NCBI RefSeq assembly: GCF_900111935.1 | Contig: NZ_FOYN01000002.1 | Span: forward strand, 310,001 to 374,000 | Reading direction: 5' to 3' | Origin: Halorubrum sodomense | GTDB taxonomy: Archaea > Halobacteriota > Halobacteria > Halobacteriales > Haloferacaceae | DNA length: 64,000 bases | Shown here: positions 50,766 through 58,494 of the stretch, in pieces | Position numbering within the stretch: position 1 is the first letter of the stretch | Layout: each line of letters opens with the position of its first letter | Notes under the pieces: model-generated | What the model saw: the letters and a program-made list of their open reading frames with translations, nothing else | What the model was told of the DNA's origin: nothing | Database searches by the model: none | Position numbers and translations under genes: made by a program

Positions 50766-51362
50766 ATGCCGACGATCGACTGCGACCCGGCCGCCGCGCG
50801 CGAGCGACTCGCGGGCGAGGGCGTCCGGATCGACGAGGGGAACACGCCCCACGAGCGGTGGCGCGCCGAGCGCGACGGGGCCGTCGCGGTCGCGTACGAC
50901 GACAAGGTCGTGGTCCAGGGGAGCGACCCCACCCGACTGACCGCTCTGCTCCGCGACGGCGGCGGCCGCGCGCACGTCTACTTCGACGGCGCCTCCCGCG
51001 GGAACCCGGGGCCGGCCGCGGTCGGGTGGTGTCTGGTCGCGTCCGACGGGGTCGTCGCCGAGGGCGGCGAGCGCATCGGCCGCGCGACGAACAACCAGGC
51101 CGAGTACGCGGCGCTGATCCGCGCGCTGGAGGGGGCCGACGAGTACGGCTTCGACGCGATCGACGTGCGGGGGGACTCCCAACTGATCGTCAAGCAGATC
51201 CGCGGCGAGTGGGACGCCAACGACCCGGAACTCCGCGAGCGACGAGTCCGCGCCCGGGAGCTGTTGGAACGGTTCGACCGCTGGTCGATCGCGCACGTAC
51301 CGCGGGAGATAAACGAACGCGCAGACGATCTGGCGAACGAGGCACTCGATGACGCGAACTGA
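50766..51362 (+). CDS. rnhA: Ribonuclease HI-type enzyme
   Basis: The 198-residue protein cleaves RNA in RNA-DNA hybrids. Catalytic residues appear in the order expected for the archaeal type: Asp in VYFDGASRGNPGPAAVGWCLV, Glu in NNQAEYAALIRALE, Asp in IDVRGDSQLIVKQIRGEW, and the last in INERADDLANEAL. A short N-terminal domain (residues 1-70: PTIDCDPAAARERLAGEGVRI) is haloarchaeal. ATG 50766 is chosen over an upstream frame lacking conserved sequence. It overlaps the next gene by 14 bases. Confidence 0.87.
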   Translation: MPTIDCDPAAARERLAGEGVRIDEGNTPHERWRAERDGAVAVAYDDKVVVQGSDPTRLTALLRDGGGRAHVYFDGASRGNPGPAAVGWCLVASDGVVAEGGERIGRATNNQAEYAALIRALEGADEYGFDAIDVRGDSQLIVKQIRGEWDANDPELRERRVRARELLERFDRWSIAHVPREINERADDLANEALDDAN

Positions 51363-52158
51363 CGACGATCCGCCGGAGTGGGCGAAGGAACGGGCGCGCG
51401 AGATGATGGCGGCGGAGGAAGCCGACGCGGAGGCGGACGGCCCCGCCGACGAGGACGACGCCGATCCCCACCCCGACGACGAGCGCGTCCCGGACGTGCC
51501 GGTCGCGGCGGTCGACGAGGCGGAGCGGCTCACGCGACTCGCCCGCGAGGCCGAGTCCGCGGAGCCGACGCCGGAGATCGAAGAGGCGGCCGGCCAGTAC
51601 CGGGAGCGGCGCGACGCGCTGGCCGCCGAGTACGGCTACACCGCGCGCGTCCGCGACGAGGACGACGCGCTCGTGCTGTACCCCGACGAGTGGATGGAGG
51701 ACGGAACGGTCCGGCTCGACCGCGTCGAGGACACCGACCGCGCGGTCGAGGTGTCGCTGTCCGGTCCCGGCGACGCCGACCGCTACCGCCAGGTGGCCGC
51801 GTACAACGAAGCGGTCGCCGAGGCGGTCGCCGATCGGGAGCCGGACGTTCACGCCCGGACCGCGGAGACGTTCGCGGCGTTCATGAGCAACCACTACGTC
51901 CGCCCGGTCGACGACGCCACGCCGGCGATGCGCGCCGAGTTCCGCGAGGAGTACCTGGTCCGGAACGGGTGGCCGACCGACGAGCAGCTCGACGCCGTCG
52001 ACGAGTCGCTGTCCGTGATCGAGTCGGTCGCCGGCGACATCGACGACCCTGCCGATGACTCCGCCGATGTCGACGATCCTGCCGATGACTCCGCCGACGT
52101 CGACGATCCTGCCGATGACTCCGCCGACGCCGACGGTTCCGCCGACGATCCGGCGTAG
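51349..52158 (+). CDS. DUF7108-like acidic protein
   Basis: The 269-residue, very acidic protein overlaps the end of the RNase HI gene and probably shares its transcript. The folded core (residues about 45-215: EAERLTRLAREAESAEPTPEIEEAAGQYRERRDALAAEYGY onward) fits haloarchaeal DUF7108. The last 40 residues are three imperfect repeats of DDPADDSADV, encoded by near-perfect 30-base DNA repeats. No membrane segment is seen. Function unknown; its link to RNase HI suggests nucleic-acid metabolism. Confidence 0.72.
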   Translation: MTRTDDDPPEWAKERAREMMAAEEADAEADGPADEDDADPHPDDERVPDVPVAAVDEAERLTRLAREAESAEPTPEIEEAAGQYRERRDALAAEYGYTARVRDEDDALVLYPDEWMEDGTVRLDRVEDTDRAVEVSLSGPGDADRYRQVAAYNEAVAEAVADREPDVHARTAETFAAFMSNHYVRPVDDATPAMRAEFREEYLVRNGWPTDEQLDAVDESLSVIESVAGDIDDPADDSADVDDPADDSADVDDPADDSADADGSADDPA

Positions 52159-52262
52159 CGGCGGCTCATCGAAAAGAGAACGCGGCTTTCGCCGCGCCGT
52201 GTGCCAGGAATTTTCGATCGGATTCGATGCCGTCGACCGCGCGGGACCGCGCGCCGTCGCCC

Positions 52263-52613
52263 TTACTCGAGCAGCGCACGGACCTCGTCCGCGCGCGCCT
52301 CGTCGGTGACGAAGCGCCCGAGGACCCACTCGATCTGGCCGAGGACGATGTCGTGGCCGGCCTCGGTGAGCTCGTACTGGTTCGTCCGCTTGTCGAGCTC
52401 GCTCTTCCCGACGAACCCGTAGTCGACGAGGTCGTCGAGGTTCGGGTAGAGGCGCCCGTGGTTCACCTCGGAGCCGTAGTACTCCTCCAGCTCGCGCTTG
52501 ATGGCGAGACCGTACATCGGCTCCTCGGCCAGGATGGTGAGGATGTTCTGCTGGAACGCCGTGAGATCGCTTGCCGCCCTCGATTCATCAGTGACTGTTT
52601 GTGCCTCTGACAT
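52263..52613 (-). CDS. PadR-family transcription regulator
   Basis: This 116-residue regulator has the PadR winged helix: DLTAFQQNILTILAEEPMYGLAIKRELEEYYGSEVNHGRLYPNLDDLVDYGFVGKSELDKRTNQYELTEAG. ATG 52613 is preferred over an upstream GTG/ATG because it fits the typical MSEAQT start and leaves a TATA-like CTATAAG about 22 bases upstream. PadR proteins are usually repressors answering small molecules; the target is unknown. Confidence 0.85.
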   Translation of the reverse strand: MSEAQTVTDESRAASDLTAFQQNILTILAEEPMYGLAIKRELEEYYGSEVNHGRLYPNLDDLVDYGFVGKSELDKRTNQYELTEAGHDIVLGQIEWVLGRFVTDEARADEVRALLE

Positions 52614-52956
52614 GCCTGAGGGAAGGGGACCCGAACTTATAGTCTTTCTCAACGTTCACGATCGCTGCGATGCGTAACTCCGAACGTTCGTCCGGATCTC
52701 TCGGTATCGACGGTCTCTCGGCGGACACCCGTGCGATCCGGCCGCGGAGCGCGTTCGACTGATCGATTCCGTTTGCGCCGAGCCGGTCGACGATCTCTCG
52801 GTCGTACCGTCGCTTCGGTTCGCGATCGAAACCCGCGGATCGGCGGTTGGCGGGCTCGGGCCGGTGACGCGGTGCCGCGTCCCCGTTCCGCCGCCAGCGC
52901 ATCGGCTCAGGCGATCCCGAAAGGACTTTGCCCGACTTCGACCCATCCACGGGCAC
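52614..52956. other. Divergent promoter region between padR and ppa
   Basis: No gene is supported here. A TATA-like CTATAAG (minus strand, near 52635-52641) suits the PadR gene. The rest is GC-rich with long open frames that are only shadows. A 29-codon plus-strand frame at 52671 has no conserved look and is not called. Confidence 0.45.
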
Positions 52957-53490
52957 ATGGTCAACCTCTGGGAGGATCTCGAGACGGGACCGAACGCGCC
53001 GGACGAGATCTACGCCGTCGTCGAGTGTCTCAAAGGCGAGCGGAACAAGTACGAGTACGACAAGGACGTCCCCGGCGTCGTGCTCGACCGCGTGCTTCAC
53101 TCGAACGTCCACTACCCGTACGACTACGGCTTCATCCCGCAGTCGTACTACGACGACGAGGACCCCTTCGACGTGATGGTGCTCGTCGAGGACCAGACGT
53201 TCCCCGGCTGCGTCGTCGAGGCCCGCCCCGTCGCGCTGATGAAGATGGACGACGACGGCGAGCAGGACGACAAGGTGATCGCGGTGCCGACCGAGGACCC
53301 CCGGTTCGATCACATCGAGGACCTCGAGGACATCCCCCGACAGATCCGCGACGAGATAGACGAGTTCTTCTCGACGTACAAGAACCTCGAGGCCGGCAAG
53401 GAGGTCGAAACGCTCGGCTGGGAGGACAAGGCGGCCGCGAAAGCGGCCATCGAACACGCGCAGGAGCTGTACGACGAGCAGATCGCGTAG
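52957..53490 (+). CDS. ppa: Inorganic pyrophosphatase, soluble family I
   Basis: The 177-residue enzyme hydrolyses pyrophosphate, driving nucleotide-sugar, nucleic-acid and tRNA-charging reactions. Metal-binding signatures are present: KYEYDKDVPGVVLDRVL, YPYDYGFIPQSYYDDEDPFDVMVL (containing the classic D-x-D-P-x-D) and IEDLEDIP. ATG 52957 opens with VNLWEDLETGPNAPD, the standard archaeal beginning. Full length fits the family and no residue seems missing. Its acidic composition suits high salt. Confidence 0.94.
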   Translation: MVNLWEDLETGPNAPDEIYAVVECLKGERNKYEYDKDVPGVVLDRVLHSNVHYPYDYGFIPQSYYDDEDPFDVMVLVEDQTFPGCVVEARPVALMKMDDDGEQDDKVIAVPTEDPRFDHIEDLEDIPRQIRDEIDEFFSTYKNLEAGKEVETLGWEDKAAAKAAIEHAQELYDEQIA

Positions 53491-53587
53491 CGACGATATA
53501 ACCTGGGCACATCCGGCGCCCGCGATCGGATGCGTTATGCCTATGGGTAATTTTTAGGGCGCGAGTCGCGTATCGTCTAGCGGAATC

Positions 53588-53713
53588 ATGAGCGCCACCA
53601 CGCCCGCCGTCGGCATCGATCACCCGACGGTCGTTCCCGCGAACTTCGATCCGGACGACGACACGCCGGACGGCGCGGCTCCCGACGACACCGCCGCGAG
53701 CGACGACGCGTAG
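53588..53713 (+). CDS. Tiny acidic protein of unknown function
   Basis: A 41-residue frame starts at ATG 53588 and ends at TAG 53711-53713. A TAATTTTTAG TATA-like element about 34 bases upstream would make a leaderless or nearly leaderless transcript. The product (GIDHPTVVPANFDPDDD then an Asp/Ala-rich tail) is acidic and probably unstructured. I do not recognise a family. Chance remains possible given its length. Confidence 0.4.
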   Translation: MSATTPAVGIDHPTVVPANFDPDDDTPDGAAPDDTAASDDA

Positions 53714-53730
53714 GGGTCGCTGACGCCCGT

Positions 53731-54528
53731 TCAGACTCGTTCGACGACCGATGAGAGCCGCGCCGCGTCCGCTTGAAGCGTCTCGAACGCCTCGTCGACC
53801 CAGTCGACGACCGCCTCGTCGGTCGATTCGAGCACGCACCGCGGGTTGTTCCGCTCGTCGTACGCGGTCACGCAGGCGATGTCGTCACACCGGAACAGTC
53901 CGTACTCTATCGGCTCTGCGCTCACGTACACCTCGGCGTCGTCGTCGTCGAGCGCTCGGTCGGTCGCCGGCTCGAACTCCGCGACCGACGCGTCGGCCAC
54001 GTCGCGGTCGATGATCAGCTCCACGCTCGCGCCGCCGTCCAACGCCGCGGCCGCCGCCTCGTTGAACTGCTGGAGGACGACGGGAGAGACGGCCCGGATC
54101 TCGGCGCCGCTGCTCTCGCGGAGGAGCTCCGTGAGCCGGTCGACGGCCGCCAGGGGGTTCTGATCGGACGCGACCGTGAGCTCGCTGTCGGGGATCCCGT
54201 CTCCGGGGAAGTCGACCCCGACGCGTTCGACGGTCGCCGCGAACCGGCCGTAGCGGTCGGCGCGTTCGACCTCCCTCAGGAGCGTCTCGTACGCGTCGTG
54301 GACGCGCTCACCGGTCGGCGTCACCCGATAGGCGGCGTCGCGTTTCACCACCCAGTCGCGCTCGCGGAACCCCGCGAGGATCCGCTGGACCGTCGTTCGG
54401 GTGGCGTCGACCGCGTCGGTCAACTCCGCGGGGCGCCGCGGATCGTCGCGTAGCGCCCGCAGTATCGCGACCCGAACAGGCGAGCCGGCGAGGTACTGTG
54501 CGCCGTCGTGTCCGTCCTCGGCCGTCAT
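53731..54528 (-). CDS. Winged-helix transcription regulator with C-terminal sensor domain
   Basis: This 265-residue protein has a winged helix at residues about 10-70 (LAGSPVRVAILRALRDDPRRPAELTDAVDATRTTVQRILAGFRERDWV) and a C-terminal domain with an alpha-beta pattern (LLRESSGAEIRAVSPVVLQQFNEAAAAALDGGASVELIIDRD), as in many haloarchaeal TrmB/ArsR-like one-component regulators. It converges on the tiny 53588 gene and lies 94 bases before a small conserved gene on the same strand. The effector is unknown. Confidence 0.8.
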   Translation of the reverse strand: MTAEDGHDGAQYLAGSPVRVAILRALRDDPRRPAELTDAVDATRTTVQRILAGFRERDWVVKRDAAYRVTPTGERVHDAYETLLREVERADRYGRFAATVERVGVDFPGDGIPDSELTVASDQNPLAAVDRLTELLRESSGAEIRAVSPVVLQQFNEAAAAALDGGASVELIIDRDVADASVAEFEPATDRALDDDDAEVYVSAEPIEYGLFRCDDIACVTAYDERNNPRCVLESTDEAVVDWVDEAFETLQADAARLSSVVERV

Positions 54529-54622
54529 CGTACGATCCGTGTGTACGGGTACCGCCCTGTTAACCGTACCGCGTCGCGGTCGCGGGCGCCGCGCTCGGGT
54601 CCCTCCGCGCTCGCCGGTCGCG

Positions 54623-54871
54623 TCAGTCCCGGTACCGGAACGACACGACGGTGCCGACGGTGTCCTCGCCGGCGATCCGCTCCGTGGTCACCGTCACGGC
54701 CGCGAGCCCGTCCGCGCCGAGTGCCTCCTCGATCACCGCCCGCAGCGCGTCGGGGTCGGCCCCCTCCTGGATCACCGGCACGCGGACCTGTCGCCGGTTG
54801 ACCGCGATGTCGCCGAGGTCGTACTCCGTGTGCTTGAACGCCTCCCGGATCGCGGCCTCGATGTCGGTCAT
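54623..54871 (-). CDS. Small conserved haloarchaeal protein (82 aa)
   Basis: From ATG 54871 the 82-residue product reads TDIEAAIREAFKHTEYDLGDIAVNRRQVRVPVIQEGADPDALRAVIEEALG, then beta strands ending in TVVSFRYRD. The two-layer alpha-beta pattern and clean start suggest a small folded domain conserved in haloarchaea. Longer upstream starts are Arg-rich and unlikely. No catalytic motif is visible and I cannot name the family. It lies upstream of a regulator gene on the same strand. Confidence 0.65.
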   Translation of the reverse strand: MTDIEAAIREAFKHTEYDLGDIAVNRRQVRVPVIQEGADPDALRAVIEEALGADGLAAVTVTTERIAGEDTVGTVVSFRYRD

Positions 54872-54994
54872 TGCGGCTTGACCTGCGCGCTCGCCGGTGA
54901 AAAAACGCGGTCCTCGGTGGATCCCGCGAGAGCGCCGGTTCTCAGTCGTCCATGGCCTCCGTAGAATCGGCCGTTTCTCGGCGTCCAACGATTC

Positions 54995-55089
54995 CTACCA
55001 ATTTAATACAAATATAAAATGTTTCAAATATCTCTATAATTCAACCGCAGAACAATCTTAATATTTATTTATCCTGATACTTTTCGAAT
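54995..55089 (+). promoter_or_regulatory. AT-rich promoter of the small membrane peptide
   Basis: This stretch is sharply AT-rich compared with its surroundings, with several TATA-like runs (for example TTAATATTTATTTATCC at about 55057-55073). The last lies 20-30 bases before ATG 55090, suited to a leaderless transcript. Confidence 0.5.
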
Positions 55090-55221
55090 ATGCACGAAAG
55101 TGTGGCAGATTACGTTGCAGAGCACCCGAAGATGGCCGGCGTCCTGTTCACCGCGCTGCTGCTGCTGACGCAGGCGGCGCCCGCAGCGGCGAACCAAGCA
55201 GCTGTTAACCCTGGTCCGTAA
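55090..55221 (+). CDS. 43-residue putative membrane peptide (DUF7503-like) convergent with a CHAT protease
   Basis: The peptide reads a short polar N-terminus (HESVADYVAEHPKMAG), one hydrophobic helix (VLFTALLLLTQAAPAAA), and a short tail ending NPGP. That layout matches tiny haloarchaeal proteins I recall as DUF7503. Its last 17 bases overlap the end of the CHAT gene on the opposite strand. A strong AT-rich promoter precedes it. It may be membrane-inserted or exported. Partnership with the protease as substrate, toxin or sensor is inferred from overlap only. Confidence 0.65.
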   Translation: MHESVADYVAEHPKMAGVLFTALLLLTQAAPAAANQAAVNPGP

Positions 55222-57385
55222 GTTCAGTCAGCTTATTATTCCAAGTTAGCTCCTTGTCGTAGAATATCGGGGTATCTTCTAAATCCAGAAATTCCTTAAC
55301 TTCGTTAGTTGTTACCGATTTAATATCCACGTTGGTGGGAATCAGGTGGTTCTTGTCGTCTTTGTCCAAATTTATGTACATCAAACTACCGACGCCGTAA
55401 GGTCCGTTCGGGAATCCTTCTATCAGTAGATCTAAACACTCTGTCTCGGTAGGTTCTAAATTAAGCACTAACGCGGCGCCGCTCCGACTCTGACAGATCG
55501 TCGTCCCCCCGTCGCCGACAACGATGTACTGGTGACCCGTAATCAACTCCCGTTTCGCCACGTGGAGCGCGGTCCGGAGGTTGAACCCGCTGTTCATCAG
55601 TCGGGCGATGATCCGGCCGAGCGTCGTCGCGGGGGAGTTCGCGACGTCTGAGAGCGTGACGATGCCGCCGCGCGAGCCGCGGTGGATCAGGGCCTCGCCC
55701 TGCTGGTAGGACTGGCAGGCGTTGAGCAGGAAGGCGCTGACGCCGATTTCGAGGTCCTCGTCGGTCAGATCGAGGTAGCCGTCCGCGCACTGCATCCCGC
55801 GGTCGTCGACGTGGCCGATGTAGTGGAGGAAGTCGACGTCGGACTCGAGGGTCTCGCGCATCTCCTCGCGGGTGCGGTCGTGGCGCACCTCGATGTCGAA
55901 CTGGACCATGTCGCGGAGCCCGTACAGGTCGGCGACGTTCCCTTCCTCGCGCATCTGATCGTCGTTACAGACGACGAGGACGGAGATCCGCGACTGCTCG
56001 ACTTGCCCGACTTCGAGCCGGCGGTGGTACGCGTCGAGCGTCGCCTTGTTGGCGTCGAGCGGGACGCCGTCACCGACCCACGCGTGCTCGACGGTGTCGA
56101 CCGGCTCCGGTCGGACGAATTCGGTCTGCGCCGGGACGGCCCCGCGTTCCGTGGAGGCGTCCGCCCCGCGGGTGACCCCCGCGCTCGCGGCGCCGCGCAC
56201 GAACTCGCCGCCGGCGGGGCTCCCACGGCTGTCGAGGTCGACGCCGCCGCCCGGGACTTCCCGCCTCGTGGTCGCCGCCGAGTTTCGGCCCGCGCCGCCG
56301 AAGAAGCCGACGCCGACGCCCCCGTCGTCGTCCGCCGGCGTGACGGTCTCCGGCGAGCGGACGATCGACAGCTCGCCGGCGACGAACGGGAGCATCTCCA
56401 CGTTCCCTGGGTCGGGACGCACGTCCGTCGTCAGCGTCCACTGCGGCAGTTCGGGCTCGACCGCCTCGAACGGAACGTCGAGGTACTCGCCGAGCCGCTC
56501 GGCGAGCGGGAGGTCGTACAGCCGCCCCCAGTCGAGGTCGAGGCCCGTCGTCTCGCGCTCGTGGAGGTCGACCGGGTAGAACCCCTCCGTGCGGGCGAGA
56601 CAGTCCATGTGGAACGACTGCCTGAGCACCTCGGCGGCCCGCGCCTCGAATTTCGGTTCGAGCGGGTACGTCCACCCGTCGCCCTCGATCCGCGGGGCGT
56701 CGCCGGGGACGACGTCGGCGGCGAAGTAGTACGCCAGCGAGACGACGGGGTAGAGGTAGCGGTACTCGGGCGGGACGACGATCCGCACGCCGCTCTCGAC
56801 CGGCTCGACCCGCTCGGGGACGCGGAACTCCTCGCCGGGCTCGATGAGGGGAGGATGGCCCCGCAGGGTCGGGAACGACCGCTCGGGACTGGTCGTCTGG
56901 AGCGCCGACCCGAGCAGCGAGACGGCGTCCATCAGCGACTCCGGATCGGTCGGCGTGGTGATCGTCCCCGCCGGCGTCTGGTGGAGCGACCGGAAGCCGA
57001 GCCCGACGGTGGCCGGCGCGTCGAGGTCGATCCGGGTGGTCCGGTCGGTCGTCGAGACGGAGAACCCGGCGTCGAAGGTGAGGTACAGTTTCGTCGGCGC
57101 GGGGTTTATACCGACGTGATAGGTCCCGCCGGGCATCTCGTAGCAGTCCCCGTGGGTCAGGAGCACTCCGTCGCCGTCCCGCGTCTCGACGACCGCGACC
57201 CGCGGGATCTCGATCGAGCCGGTCTCGACGGCGACGCTGGTGTCGACCGGGAAGTAGTGGTCCGACGCGGGGCGCGGACGGGGGTCGACCGGCCGGTCGG
57301 TGTACACCTCGAACTGGGTGTTCTCGATGTGGTCCGTGACGGTGATCCCGTCGGCCTCGCGCAGCGGGTCGATGTCGATGCTCAT
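55205..57385 (-). CDS. CHAT-domain (caspase-like) protease
   Basis: The 726-residue protein has a long N-terminal beta-rich domain (residues about 1-370), a Gly/Ala-rich linker (about 375-430), and a C-terminal CHAT peptidase. The catalytic His is in DVDFLHYIGHVDDRG and the Cys in AFLLNACQSYQQGEALI, followed by GIVTLSDV. ATG 57385 begins MSIDIDPLREADGITVTDHIENTQFEVYTDRPV, and upstream residues are Arg-rich shadow. No signal or membrane helix is seen, so it is cytosolic. The last 90 codons or so are clearly AT-richer than the rest. CHAT enzymes are known in bacterial immunity and cell-death systems. Confidence 0.85.
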   Translation of the reverse strand: MSIDIDPLREADGITVTDHIENTQFEVYTDRPVDPRPRPASDHYFPVDTSVAVETGSIEIPRVAVVETRDGDGVLLTHGDCYEMPGGTYHVGINPAPTKLYLTFDAGFSVSTTDRTTRIDLDAPATVGLGFRSLHQTPAGTITTPTDPESLMDAVSLLGSALQTTSPERSFPTLRGHPPLIEPGEEFRVPERVEPVESGVRIVVPPEYRYLYPVVSLAYYFAADVVPGDAPRIEGDGWTYPLEPKFEARAAEVLRQSFHMDCLARTEGFYPVDLHERETTGLDLDWGRLYDLPLAERLGEYLDVPFEAVEPELPQWTLTTDVRPDPGNVEMLPFVAGELSIVRSPETVTPADDDGGVGVGFFGGAGRNSAATTRREVPGGGVDLDSRGSPAGGEFVRGAASAGVTRGADASTERGAVPAQTEFVRPEPVDTVEHAWVGDGVPLDANKATLDAYHRRLEVGQVEQSRISVLVVCNDDQMREEGNVADLYGLRDMVQFDIEVRHDRTREEMRETLESDVDFLHYIGHVDDRGMQCADGYLDLTDEDLEIGVSAFLLNACQSYQQGEALIHRGSRGGIVTLSDVANSPATTLGRIIARLMNSGFNLRTALHVAKRELITGHQYIVVGDGGTTICQSRSGAALVLNLEPTETECLDLLIEGFPNGPYGVGSLMYINLDKDDKNHLIPTNVDIKSVTTNEVKEFLDLEDTPIFYDKELTWNNKLTELTDQG

Positions 57386-57537
57386 GGGAACTCGCCGCGA
57401 CGGTCGTCGTCGGGTACGGGAGACCGGCGCCGCGGTAGTGCGTGCCACTGGGTTGTGCGATAGCGGCGATAAAGGTTGCGTCGGTCGGATCGCCGCGGAC
57501 CGAACGGATAAAGTCCCGGCCGCCCCACCTCCGCGTA

Positions 57538-58494
57538 ATGATAACGCTGGGAACGGCCCGCGCCTCTCCGGGGGAGACGGACACGGGCCGTCTCGAGGTG
57601 GGAGAGATGCGGGACGGGAGCCCCGTCCGGCTCCCGGTCGCCGCGATCAACGGCGCGGCCGACGGGCCGACGCTGTACGTCCAGGCGGTGAGCGACGGCG
57701 ACGAACTGAACGGGTTAGGCGTCGTCAACCGCGTCGTCCCCCGGATCGACCCGGCCGAGCTGTCGGGCTCCGTCCTCGTCGTCGGCATCGTGAACCACTT
57801 CGCGTTCCAGGCCGCCGAACACCGGAACCCGGTCGACGACCGGAAGATGAACCGCGGTTACCCGGGCGACGCCGACGGGACGACCAGCGAACGGATCGCC
57901 CACGAGACGTTTCAGGCCGCCACGCGCGCCGACTACATCCTTGACCTCCACCAGGGGTCGACGAGCCGGATGATAAACGAGACCCGCGTGCGTTGCGGCG
58001 TCCGCCACCGGCTCCACGGCGACTGCTTAGAGCTCGCGAAGGCGTTCGGCTGCGGGCACGTACTCGACATCAAGGGCCCGGACGGCCAGCTCGCACGGGC
58101 CGGCCCGGAACACGGTATCCCCACGGTCGACCCAGAACTCGGCGGCTGCGTGGGCTGGGACGAGGAGTCGATCCGGTACGGCGTCGAGGGCGTGTTCAAC
58201 GTCCTCCGCCACTACGGGTTCCTCGACGGCGACGCCTCTCTCGAATCCCAGACGCGCGCCCGCGGCTTCGACCAGTACGGCTCGCCCGCCGGGGGGTTGG
58301 TCCGCTTCGAGCGCGAGCTCGGCGAGCGCGTCTCCGAAGGCGACGTCCTCTTCGAGGTGACGGACACCTTCGGCGCCTTAGAGGGCCGCGTGACCGCCGA
58401 CACCGACGGCATCTTCTGGCGGACCCGTCGGCTCCCACAGGTGGCCGCGGGCGAGTACGTCTGCTCGATCGGAACCAACGTCGACCGATACTGA
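57538..58494 (+). CDS. Succinylglutamate desuccinylase/aspartoacylase-family zinc hydrolase
   Basis: The 318-residue protein belongs to the M14-like deacylase family. Zinc ligands are in a family-typical setting: FQAAEHRNPVDDRKMNRGYPGD (replacing H-G-N-E patterns with a divergent H-R-N), and ILDLHQGS for the second histidine. The C-terminal beta domain has GDVLFEVTDTFGALEGRVTADTDGIFW. ATG 57538 is used. It would cleave an N-acyl amino acid or similar amide. TGATG overlap of one base with the next gene implies co-transcription. Confidence 0.8.
   Translation: MITLGTARASPGETDTGRLEVGEMRDGSPVRLPVAAINGAADGPTLYVQAVSDGDELNGLGVVNRVVPRIDPAELSGSVLVVGIVNHFAFQAAEHRNPVDDRKMNRGYPGDADGTTSERIAHETFQAATRADYILDLHQGSTSRMINETRVRCGVRHRLHGDCLELAKAFGCGHVLDIKGPDGQLARAGPEHGIPTVDPELGGCVGWDEESIRYGVEGVFNVLRHYGFLDGDASLESQTRARGFDQYGSPAGGLVRFERELGERVSEGDVLFEVTDTFGALEGRVTADTDGIFWRTRRLPQVAAGEYVCSIGTNVDRY

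Noticed and set aside
52671-52760. 29-codon frame in the padR-ppa gap
   Set aside because: No conserved look, no distinct promoter, within expected chance length for GC-rich DNA.
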